From HyVt-560 sp964577195 (GTDB taxonomy: Bacteria > Pseudomonadota > Gammaproteobacteria > UWMA-0217): a DNA stretch of 22,246 bases. The notes under the pieces are model-generated. The model made no database searches, had not been told where the DNA came from, and saw only the letters and a program-made list of their open reading frames with translations. The position numbers and the translations under genes were made by a program. Each line of letters starts with the position of its first letter. Positions within the stretch are counted from its first letter, which is position 1. The stretch spans positions 1 through 22,246 of the forward strand of contig CAZNYF010000027.1 in assembly GCA_964577195.1 (NCBI GenBank), read 5' to 3'. This document shows positions 15,037 to 22,246 of the stretch, in pieces.

Positions 15037-15172
15037 ATTGTTGCGGGGTTAATCACTACCGTAGGTCATCCTGGTTAGCTCGACTAAGCCATTATCTGCA
15101 AATAGTCCTGCTGTGAGGGCGTAAACAAAGTATAGTATTAACATTCTCTAATATAGAAACTGCTAAGTTATT

Positions 15173-15856
15173 ATGTTTTCCAAAAAATCCAGGCAAGAAA
15201 CCGTCAGCAAGAAGAGTGCATCCACTGAGCGAGCGGATAAATCAAAATCATCTTCGGTCTATTTGCAGGATGCCGCCGACTTGCAACAGCTAGTCGTTCA
15301 GCAGCCTACGGGTCTACTGGGAAGTTTGAAAACGGTAGTTAATCGCATTGTAGTGGTTAAAGAGAAACGTCCCGACCAGCACCAGGCTCTGGAGAAAATG
15401 GAGCATATCTTCACCCAGTTGCACGAGGATTTTGATCACCGGGAGCGCATGCTCGATGAGAAACTGGCATCTATTCAAGCGATGCAAGTACGAGAAACCC
15501 GTATGTTGAAGCGGTTCTCAGTGCCTTTGGCGATGTCTGCGATGATCGGTTTGGGGTTTCTTTTTTATATTGCTTATTCCATGCAAAACTCAGTCGCTGA
15601 TATGTCTTCAAACATGAGCGCGATGGGCGGCGATATTGCCGCTATGACCGTGAACACGCATGCAATGTCGTCGAATATGTCGCAAATGACGGGATCTATG
15701 CAGCATTTGAATCAGAATATCGGTTATATGACGCACGATGTTTCAAGCATGAATCGAAATATGGGTTCTATGTCCCGTTCGATGGCTCCGATTGGTGATG
15801 CCGCTCAAACAGCAGCTCCGATGATTGGCATGATGCGTTCTTTTATGCCCTTTTAA
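15173..15856 (+). CDS. Membrane protein with methionine-core coiled coil
   Basis: I do not recognise this 227-residue protein. Residues 1-116 are hydrophilic, with a basic N-terminus and a helical stretch (about 74-115) ending in MLKRF. One membrane segment follows (about 117-136). From residue 144 to 204 there is an unbroken heptad pattern: core positions 144, 148, 151, 155, 158, 162, 165, 169, 172, 176, 179, 183, 186, 190, 193, 197, 200 and 204. Thirteen are Met and the rest Ile, Leu, Val or Thr. The outer positions are Ser, Asn, Gly and Gln. By the positive-inside rule the N-terminal half is cytoplasmic and the Met-rich coil is periplasmic. The short tail PMIGMMRSFMPF is also Met-rich. The start ATG 15173 has only a weak Shine-Dalgarno. 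Confidence 0.8.
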   Translation: MFSKKSRQETVSKKSASTERADKSKSSSVYLQDAADLQQLVVQQPTGLLGSLKTVVNRIVVVKEKRPDQHQALEKMEHIFTQLHEDFDHRERMLDEKLASIQAMQVRETRMLKRFSVPLAMSAMIGLGFLFYIAYSMQNSVADMSSNMSAMGGDIAAMTVNTHAMSSNMSQMTGSMQHLNQNIGYMTHDVSSMNRNMGSMSRSMAPIGDAAQTAAPMIGMMRSFMPF

Positions 15857-15866
15857 TTGAAGGGCA
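15846..15866 (+). terminator. Hairpin across the stop codon of the methionine-coil gene
   Basis: TGCCCTT (15846-15852) can pair with AAGGGCA (15860-15866) around a 7-nt loop that contains the stop codon. The downstream tract (CTATTTATT) is only moderately T-rich, so termination efficiency is doubtful. The right stem plus flank, AAGGGCAGCTCTA (15860-15872), is identical to the left arm of the palindromic element at 189-201. Confidence 0.35.
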
Positions 15867-16028
15867 GCTCTATTTATTCATGGATTCTCTGACCCGGAAT
15901 GAATAGCGATACTCTGAAGTTTAAAGTCACACCTCCTCCGGTAATCCGATTCCTCGGTAGCCAATAAAATACGGGTTCCAGCCCCATTAACAGCAGTTTT
16001 GTGACAGACTGCCGTTGTGCGCCTTTTC

Positions 16029-16037
16029 TGCTAAGAT
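16029..16037 (+). promoter_or_regulatory. Possible extended -10 promoter for aceE
   Basis: TGCTAAGAT fits an extended -10 element (TGN plus TAAGAT). It would place the transcription start about 60 to 65 nt before ATG 16107. No convincing -35 box or PdhR-type palindrome (ATTGGT...ACCAAT) is visible in the 250-nt upstream region. Confidence 0.35.
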
Positions 16038-16106
16038 TCGCAGCCTAAAAAATCAATGTGTGTGGTTGGGCGTTGCTTGATCACCTCAGACTTCAGAGAC
16101 AGTTTT

Positions 16107-18773
16107 ATGAATGCAGTCATGCAACCGCAAGATGTTGATTCGCTTGAAACTCAGGAATGGCTTGAAGCACTGGAAGCCGTCATTAAAAACGAAGGAATTG
16201 AGCGTGCTCACTTCCTGATTGAGCAGTTGATTGATGAGGCGCGCCGTTCGGGTGCAAATCTGCCTTATTCACCCAATACCGCGTATGTCAATACCATTCC
16301 TACGCACATGGAAACTCCGCTGCCTGGTGATCAGGCAATGGAAGGCCGAATCAAATCCTGGATTCGTTGGAATGCCGCAGTAATGGTGGTACGTGCGAAC
16401 CGCAAGAACGGTGAGCTGGGCGGACATATTGCTTCATTTGCATCGGCTGCAACCTTGTATGACGTAGGTTTTAACCATTTCTGGCGCGCACCCACGCCTG
16501 AGCACGGCGGCGATATGATTTTCTATCAGGGGCATTCCGCGCCGGGCATGTATGCGCGCGCATTTCTGGAAGGTCGCCTGAGCGAAGATGATTTGGATAA
16601 ATTTCGTCAGGAAGTCGATGGCGGTGGATTGTCCTCGTACCCGCATCCCTGGCTAATGCCTGATTTCTGGCAGTTCCCTACAGTATCGATGGGCCTCGGT
16701 CCGATCATGTCGATTTATCAGGCTCGGTTCCTGAAATACATGCAACATCGCAGCCTGGCACATACAGAGAAACGCCGGGTTTGGGCGTTTCTGGGTGATG
16801 GTGAAGTTGATGAGCCGGAAACACTCGGCGCAATTTCTCTTGCCTCACGCGAGAAGCTGGATAACCTGACCTGGGTTGTTAACTGCAACTTGCAGCGTCT
16901 GGATGGCCCAGTTCGTGGCAATGGCAAAATTATTCAAGAGCTGGAAGCGGTGTTTCGTGGCGTTGGCTGGAACGTGATCAAAGTGATCTGGGGTGGATAT
17001 TGGGATCCATTGTTAGCGATGGATCACGATGGTTTGCTGCATCAGCGCATGATGGAAGCAGTTGATGGTGATTATCAAAATTACAAATCCAAAGATGGCG
17101 GCTACGTCCGTGAGCATTTCTTTGGCAAATATCCTGAATTGAAAGAAATGGTCGCAAAAATGTCTGATCAGGACATTTGGCGTCTTAATCGTGGTGGCCA
17201 TGATCCGCACAAGGTTTATGCGGCTTATCATCAGGCTGTACATGACAATAACGGTCGACCCACTGTGATTCTTGCGCATACTGTTAAGGGGTATGGCATG
17301 GGCGCAGCAGGCGAAGCCTTGATGGGCGCACACCAGAAAAAGAAAATGGATAATGAGTCCATGATCGCTTTCAAAGATCGTTTCAATATTCCGTTGTCGG
17401 ATGATGATGCGGCGGCTGCAAAATATTATGTGCCACCAGCCGACAGCCCCGAAATTCAATATATGCGTGATCGACGCAAAGAATTGGGCGGCTCCATCCC
17501 GGTACGCCAGCAAATGGCTGCGCCGCTGGAAGTCCCTCCGCTTAGTACTTTTGACAGTTTGCTCAAAGGCAGTGGTGATCGTGAAATGTCGACCACCATG
17601 GTCTTTGTGCGAATGCTGACTTTGCTGGTTCGTGATAAGAAAATTGGCAAAAACATTGTTCCAATCGTTCCGGATGAAGCGCGTACCTTTGGTATGGAAG
17701 GCATGTTCCGTCAGCTTGGGATTTATTCCTCGGTAGGGCAGCTGTACACGCCGCAGGATCAGGATCAGGTGATGTTCTATAAAGAAGATCTCTCCGGTCA
17801 GATTCTCGAAGAAGGTATCAACGAAGCCGGTGCTATGTGCTCATGGATTTCCGCCGCGACCTCCTATAGTACAAACGGCGTCAACATGATTCCGTTCTAC
17901 ATCTATTACTCAATGTTTGGTTTTCAGCGTATTGGTGATCTGGCTTGGGCTGCGGGTGATCAACGTGCCAGAGGATTCTTGCTGGGTGGCACCGCCGGTC
18001 GTACCACCTTGGCGGGTGAAGGTTTGCAGCATCAGGATGGGCACGGTCATGTTCAGGCGAATATGATCCCGAACTGCATCAGCTACGATCCGACATTCTC
18101 CTACGAGCTGGCCGTCATCATTCAGGATGGTATGCGCCGCATGTTCAAGGAGCAGGAAGATGTGTTCTATTACATCTCCGTAATGAATGAGAATTACACC
18201 CATCCTGAAATGCCGAAAGGCGCGGAAGACGGCATCATTAAAGGCATCTACAAATTCCGCAAAGGTGGTCGCAAGAAGAAGCGTGTACAACTGCTCGGTT
18301 CCGGCACGATTTTCCGTGAAGTGATTGCTGCTGCCGACATGCTGGCAGAAGACTGGGGTGTGGATTCTGATTTATGGAGTGTCACCAGTTTTAACGAACT
18401 GACCCGAGAAGGTCAGGATTGTGATCGCTGGAACATGCTCAATCCTAAATCCAAGCCGCGAGTGCCTTATGCAACGCAAATGCTGGATGGCACAAGTGGC
18501 CCGTTTATAGCCTCAACCGATTACATTAAAGGCTACGCCGAGCAAATTCGGCCTTATGTGCCAGGTAACTACTCAGTGTTGGGAACCAACGGTTTTGGCC
18601 GCTCTGATACCCGCGCGCAGTTGCGCAAGCACTTTGAGGTGGATCGTTTCTATGTCACCGTCGCCGCATTGAAGGCACTGGCTGACGAGGGTACGATCAA
18701 GCCGGAAGAAGTCACCAAGGCGATTAAAAAATATGGCATTGATATCAATAAACCCAACCCGCTACACGCATAG
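16107..18773 (+). CDS. aceE: Pyruvate dehydrogenase E1 component, homodimeric
   Basis: AceE is the thiamine-diphosphate E1 subunit that decarboxylates pyruvate and acetylates the lipoyl group of E2. The 888-residue length with this start equals that of E. coli AceE (887). The ThDP motif is visible as FLGDGEVDEPETLG (about residue 230) through NCNLQRLDG. The catalytic-type RGGHDPHKVYAAYH (about residue 370) and AHTVKGYGMG follow, and the second domain has TLAGEGLQHQDGHGH and YYISVMNENY. ATG 16107 is preferred over an upstream in-frame ATG because homologues begin close to MNAV and a purine-rich stretch lies upstream. It is followed after 9 nt by aceF. Confidence 0.97.
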   Translation: MNAVMQPQDVDSLETQEWLEALEAVIKNEGIERAHFLIEQLIDEARRSGANLPYSPNTAYVNTIPTHMETPLPGDQAMEGRIKSWIRWNAAVMVVRANRKNGELGGHIASFASAATLYDVGFNHFWRAPTPEHGGDMIFYQGHSAPGMYARAFLEGRLSEDDLDKFRQEVDGGGLSSYPHPWLMPDFWQFPTVSMGLGPIMSIYQARFLKYMQHRSLAHTEKRRVWAFLGDGEVDEPETLGAISLASREKLDNLTWVVNCNLQRLDGPVRGNGKIIQELEAVFRGVGWNVIKVIWGGYWDPLLAMDHDGLLHQRMMEAVDGDYQNYKSKDGGYVREHFFGKYPELKEMVAKMSDQDIWRLNRGGHDPHKVYAAYHQAVHDNNGRPTVILAHTVKGYGMGAAGEALMGAHQKKKMDNESMIAFKDRFNIPLSDDDAAAAKYYVPPADSPEIQYMRDRRKELGGSIPVRQQMAAPLEVPPLSTFDSLLKGSGDREMSTTMVFVRMLTLLVRDKKIGKNIVPIVPDEARTFGMEGMFRQLGIYSSVGQLYTPQDQDQVMFYKEDLSGQILEEGINEAGAMCSWISAATSYSTNGVNMIPFYIYYSMFGFQRIGDLAWAAGDQRARGFLLGGTAGRTTLAGEGLQHQDGHGHVQANMIPNCISYDPTFSYELAVIIQDGMRRMFKEQEDVFYYISVMNENYTHPEMPKGAEDGIIKGIYKFRKGGRKKKRVQLLGSGTIFREVIAAADMLAEDWGVDSDLWSVTSFNELTREGQDCDRWNMLNPKSKPRVPYATQMLDGTSGPFIASTDYIKGYAEQIRPYVPGNYSVLGTNGFGRSDTRAQLRKHFEVDRFYVTVAALKALADEGTIKPEEVTKAIKKYGIDINKPNPLHA

Positions 18774-18782
18774 GAGACACTG

Positions 18783-20072
18783 ATGGCTGTTAAAGAAATC
18801 GTTGTTCCTGATATCGGAGATTTTGGCGAAGTTGAAATTGTAGAAATCCTGGTGGGTGCGGGAGACAGTATCTCCGCTGAAGATTCACTGGTCACGCTGG
18901 AATCGGACAAGGCATCCATGGAAATTCCATCCAGCGATGCGGGTGTAATCAAAGAGTTAAAAGTGGGTGTCGGTGATATGGTGTCACAAGGCAGTTTGCT
19001 CCTCATGCTGGAACTCAGTGATGCTGCAAATGATGATTCTGCCGCGCCCGAGAAATCACCAGAAGTTGCTGCTGTTAAACCTGCGGCTGATCCAGAACCT
19101 GCGCCAAAAGTTGAGCCGCCTAAACCTCAGCCAGCAGCGCCAAAAGTATCTCCGACTGCATCCATTGATGAAGTCAGTTTTTCCAGTGCTTATGCCAGCC
19201 CTTCAGTGCGTCGCTTTTCGCGTGAGCTGGGTGTAGATCTCGGGCAGGTTGAAGGTTCTGGTAGAAAAAGTCGAATTGTTCAGCAAGATGTTAAAGAATT
19301 TGTAAAACGAGCGATTAATCAAGGCGGCAGTGGTCTTGGTGTTGCACCAATGCCAGAAATTGATTTTAGCCTCTGGGGCGATGTAGAAGTTAAAAAACTC
19401 AGTAAGATCAACAAGCTGACGGGTAAATTCCTGCATCGGAATTGGGTCACCATCCCACATGTTACGCAGTATGATGAAGCAGATATCACCGATCTTGAAA
19501 AATTTCGTAAACAGATGGTGCCGGAATATCTGGATCAAGGTATTAAAATTACCTTGTTGTCATTTTTGATCAAGGCGGTTGTCTCGGCGCTTAAAGAGTT
19601 GCCCAAATTTAATTCTTCGCTGGACCTATCGGGTGAAAATCTGATTTTCAAAAGCTACTACAACGTCGGTGTTGCCGTCGATACTGCGGATGGCTTGGTT
19701 GTGCCCGTGGTCAAAGATGCTGATCGCAAGAGTCTCGTTGATATCGCGGCAGAGCTTGGCGAAATCAGCAAAAAGGCGCGCGACAAAAAACTCACTCCGG
19801 GTGATATGCAAGGTGGTTGTTTTACCATCTCCAGCCTTGGCGGCATTGGTGGTACCAAATTTACGCCAATCGTGAACGCACCAGAAGTCGGTATTCTTGG
19901 TGTTTCAAGAGCGAAAATAAGCCCCGTCTGGAACGGTGAAGAGTTTGAGCCGAAGCTAATACTGCCGCTGTCATTGTCCTACGATCATCGCGTGGTTGAT
20001 GGTGCCGACGGCGCACGCTTCACAACTCTGCTTAGCAAAATGCTCTCGGATACCCGAAGATTATTACTTTAG
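18783..20072 (+). CDS. aceF: Dihydrolipoamide acetyltransferase (PDH E2), single lipoyl domain
   Basis: This 429-residue E2 transfers the acetyl group from lipoate to CoA and forms the core of the PDH complex. It has one N-terminal lipoyl domain (about residues 1-80) with the lipoylated lysine in ESDKASME (Lys43). An Ala/Pro-rich linker (about 80-130) follows, then a peripheral subunit-binding domain (about 135-172; SPSVRRFSRELGVDL). The catalytic domain (about 195-429) ends in YDHRVVDG with His402 and Asp406. E. coli AceF has three lipoyl domains; this protein has only one. A Shine-Dalgarno (GGAG) lies just before the ATG, 9 nt after the aceE stop, so the two are co-transcribed. Confidence 0.97.
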   Translation: MAVKEIVVPDIGDFGEVEIVEILVGAGDSISAEDSLVTLESDKASMEIPSSDAGVIKELKVGVGDMVSQGSLLLMLELSDAANDDSAAPEKSPEVAAVKPAADPEPAPKVEPPKPQPAAPKVSPTASIDEVSFSSAYASPSVRRFSRELGVDLGQVEGSGRKSRIVQQDVKEFVKRAINQGGSGLGVAPMPEIDFSLWGDVEVKKLSKINKLTGKFLHRNWVTIPHVTQYDEADITDLEKFRKQMVPEYLDQGIKITLLSFLIKAVVSALKELPKFNSSLDLSGENLIFKSYYNVGVAVDTADGLVVPVVKDADRKSLVDIAAELGEISKKARDKKLTPGDMQGGCFTISSLGGIGGTKFTPIVNAPEVGILGVSRAKISPVWNGEEFEPKLILPLSLSYDHRVVDGADGARFTTLLSKMLSDTRRLLL

Positions 20073-20168
20073 GGGATTGCCTCCTAAACCGGTAGTCGTA
20101 AAAAGATCCGTAGGTGCTGAGGCATGAAGCGCATCGAATCGCAGAAAAATTAGTTTTAAGGAATCGTC

Positions 20169-21911
20169 ATGAGCGACACAGTCGAAATTAAAGTCCCGGA
20201 AATCGGTGATTTCAAAAGCGTTGAAGTCACCGAAGTATTAGTCTCTACCGGAGATCAAATCGCCGTTGAAGATTCCCTGATCACGCTGGAGTCAGACAAA
20301 GCCTCAATGGAAATCCCCAGCCCGCAAGCAGGTGTGGTAAAAGAAGTGCTGGTCAAAGTAGGCGATACAATTGCCGAAGGCTCTCCGATCCTAATGCTTG
20401 AGGCCAGTGATTCCGCAGCAGCCCCCGCTCCGGCGGCCAAAACTCAGTCAGAGCCAGAAGCTCCTGCCACCGCACCAGCGCCGGCAGCTTTTTCTGGTGA
20501 TGCTGATCTATCTACCCAAGTCGTCGTCCTCGGCTCTGGCCCAGGCGGCTACACCGCCGCTTTTCGTGCTGCTGATCTGGGCAAAAAAGTCATCCTCATT
20601 GAACGCTATCCTGATATCGGTGGTGTGTGCTTAAACGTTGGCTGCATCCCCTCCAAAGCACTGTTACACGTTGCAGAAGTGATTACTGAAAGCAAAGAAT
20701 TCGGCAAGCTCGGGGTCACGTTCACAGAGCCAGATATTGATCTCGACAAGCTTCGCAGCCACAAAGAAAAAATCATCGACCAGCTCACTGGCGGACTCAA
20801 GCAACTCGCCAAAAAGCGCAAAGTCGAAATTATTCATGGCTATGGCCGCTTCACCTCGCCAACCACTGTCCAAGTGGAATCCGACGGCGGCAAGCAAACT
20901 ATCGCCTTTGAGCAATGCATTATCGCGGCTGGTTCGCAGGTTACCAAACCCGGTTTCATTCCCTGGGATGATCCCCGCGTACTCGACTCCACTGGCGCAC
21001 TGGCGCTGGAAGATGTGCCAGAGAAACTACTGATCGTTGGTGGTGGCATTATTGGCCTGGAAATGGCTACGGTTTACCATGCGCTAGGCTCAAAAATTAC
21101 CGTAGTCGAACTCGCTGATGGCCTCATGCCGGGTGCGGATAAGGACTTGGTAAGGTTACTCCAAAAAGCCATCAAACCCCGCTACGAAAATATCTATACC
21201 GGCACCAAAGTAGTTTCAATTAAGCCATCAAAAGCTGGATTGGTGTGCGAGTTCGAAGGTAAAAAATCACCGGCAAAAGAGACTTTCGATAAAGTACTGG
21301 TTGCCATTGGTCGCAGCCCCAACGGCGGATTGATCGATGCAGACAAAGCCGGTGTTTCCGTAGACGAGCACGGCTTCATCACCGTAAACAAACAGCAAAA
21401 AACCAACGTCGATCATATCTACGCCATCGGCGATATCGTCGGCCAACCGATGCTCGCGCACAAAGCGACGCACGAAGCCAAAGTGGCTGCTGAAGTTATT
21501 AGCGGCAAGAAAACTTTCTTCGATGCCAGAACCATTCCCTCAGTCGCCTACACTGATCCCGAAATCGCCTGGTGCGGTATCACCGAAGATCAAGCTAAAG
21601 CGGATGGCATCGAGTACGAAAAAGGTGCATTCCCGTGGGCTGCCAGCGGCAGAGCACTCAGTATGGGCGCATCCAATGGCGCAACTAAAGTCTTATTCGA
21701 TAAAGAGACCAAACGCATTATAGGTGCTGGCATCGTCGGAAAAAATGCTGGTGAACTCATCGCCGAAGCTGTGCTGGGACTAGAAATGGGAACCGATATG
21801 ATGGATTTAGCATTAGCCATCCACCCCCATCCAACCCTCTCTGAAACTCTGAACTTCGCTGCAGAGATGGCCGAAGGGACAATCACGGATCTTTATATAC
21901 CGAATCGGTGA
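20169..21911 (+). CDS. lpdA: Dihydrolipoamide dehydrogenase (PDH E3) with N-terminal lipoyl domain
   Basis: This 580-residue E3 reoxidises dihydrolipoamide with FAD and NAD+. It is longer than ordinary E3 because residues 1-80 form a lipoyl domain, with Lys44 in ESDKASME, joined by an Ala/Pro-rich linker (about 80-112). The FAD-binding motif VVVLGSGPGGYTAAF begins near residue 117, and the redox disulfide is Cys154-Cys159 in CLNVGC. The NAD-binding LIVGGGIIGLEMA lies near residue 287. The C-terminal catalytic pair is His554 and Glu559 in HPHPTLSE. AAGGA lies 6 nt before the ATG. A lipoyl-bearing E3 is known from several proteobacteria, including Neisseria and Ralstonia. It is the third gene of the operon, separated from aceF by 96 nt. 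Confidence 0.97.
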   Translation: MSDTVEIKVPEIGDFKSVEVTEVLVSTGDQIAVEDSLITLESDKASMEIPSPQAGVVKEVLVKVGDTIAEGSPILMLEASDSAAAPAPAAKTQSEPEAPATAPAPAAFSGDADLSTQVVVLGSGPGGYTAAFRAADLGKKVILIERYPDIGGVCLNVGCIPSKALLHVAEVITESKEFGKLGVTFTEPDIDLDKLRSHKEKIIDQLTGGLKQLAKKRKVEIIHGYGRFTSPTTVQVESDGGKQTIAFEQCIIAAGSQVTKPGFIPWDDPRVLDSTGALALEDVPEKLLIVGGGIIGLEMATVYHALGSKITVVELADGLMPGADKDLVRLLQKAIKPRYENIYTGTKVVSIKPSKAGLVCEFEGKKSPAKETFDKVLVAIGRSPNGGLIDADKAGVSVDEHGFITVNKQQKTNVDHIYAIGDIVGQPMLAHKATHEAKVAAEVISGKKTFFDARTIPSVAYTDPEIAWCGITEDQAKADGIEYEKGAFPWAASGRALSMGASNGATKVLFDKETKRIIGAGIVGKNAGELIAEAVLGLEMGTDMMDLALAIHPHPTLSETLNFAAEMAEGTITDLYIPNR

Positions 21912-22246
21912 GTATTGTTGGGTGCCGAAATTGGGCTGAATTATGGATTAAATCCATTCAACTGAAAGGGGCGTGTTGAAACGGACAAACTACAAACTCG
22001 TCAATATTTTCAAATTGTAAACTCAGAACGGGACGGAAGCTCCTCCATCGTGCCAGAGATCGAAGATGGTTTGTTAGCGTCTCAGCCAGCTGCGCAGCCC
22101 CCCATCGAAAAATAAACAGAATGTTTTTTAAAAGAACTACTTGAGCGCTAAGCTTTAGAAGTGTGTGGAGTATGGATTAAAATAAGAAGCATCCCGTCTT
22201 GAAAAAGACTAATAAAACGAGACGAGACGCTCTTACAACTTACTTC
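21912..22246. other. Trailing non-coding stretch
   Basis: I see no supportable gene here. TGGATTAAATCCA (21944-21956) is a small near-perfect palindrome soon after the lpdA stop, and GTCTT-GAAA-AAGAC (22196-22209) forms a 5-bp stem with a GAAA loop near the window edge. Neither has a T-run, so neither is a clear terminator. A 49-codon open frame (21966-22115) lacks an early start codon. Confidence 0.5.

Noticed and set aside
15857..16106. PdhR operator upstream of aceE
   Set aside because: No ATTGGT...ACCAAT-type palindrome is present in the 250 nt.
20124..20153. Nine-codon frame (MKRIESQKN) between aceF and lpdA
   Set aside because: The purine run is too close to the ATG, and nothing else supports translation.
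21966..22115. 49-codon open frame reading QTRQYFQIVNSERDGSSS and ending in PPIEK
   Set aside because: It has no ATG or other early start codon and follows directly after a stop. An open run of this length occurs by chance; a decayed gene end remains possible.

Overview
The window looks like a chromosomal segment of a gammaproteobacterium of moderate G+C content. The basis is a type I MurB of E. coli length, a homodimeric-type AceE with AceF and a lipoyl-bearing E3, an LpoB-type lipoprotein, PgeF and a COG3146 (DUF482) protein. I cannot place the genus; a marine or methylotroph/thiotroph-like lineage is only a guess. I see no phage, integrase, CRISPR array, tRNA or rRNA.

Layout. 1-356 has no gene but holds a 169-nt, indel-free imperfect palindrome (186-354) ending 2 nt before a TauE/SafE permease gene. 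At 1371-3280 there are two lipoprotein genes: an LpoB-like activator of penicillin-binding proteins and a COG3014-like lipoprotein. On the minus strand at 3348-5536 an acyl-CoA synthetase gene overlaps a hotdog thioesterase gene by ATGA. A REP-like element follows, then a minus-strand pair encoding a DUF482 FemAB-like acyltransferase and a TlpA-like thioredoxin. A histidine phosphatase gene diverges from that pair, and a small membrane protein gene follows. murB (minus) diverges from a translationally overlapped plus-strand trio of glycosyltransferase, hexapeptide acetyltransferase and glycosyltransferase. The next minus-strand block is an FMN reductase, an unrecognised acidic protein and pgeF, whose start appears to be a non-canonical ATT overlapping the upstream stop. 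On the plus strand come a methyltransferase with no ATG start, a membrane protein with a strikingly regular methionine-core coiled coil, and the pyruvate dehydrogenase operon aceE-aceF-lpdA. The last 335 nt hold no gene I can support.

Together the window is housekeeping in character: cell-envelope and peptidoglycan functions (LpoB-like, MurB, PgeF, a small glycan cluster) and central carbon metabolism (PDH complex, fatty acyl-CoA handling). The least explained items are the palindromic element, which folds much better as minus-strand RNA than as plus-strand RNA, the methionine-core coiled-coil protein, and the coupled unknown gene and pgeF junction.
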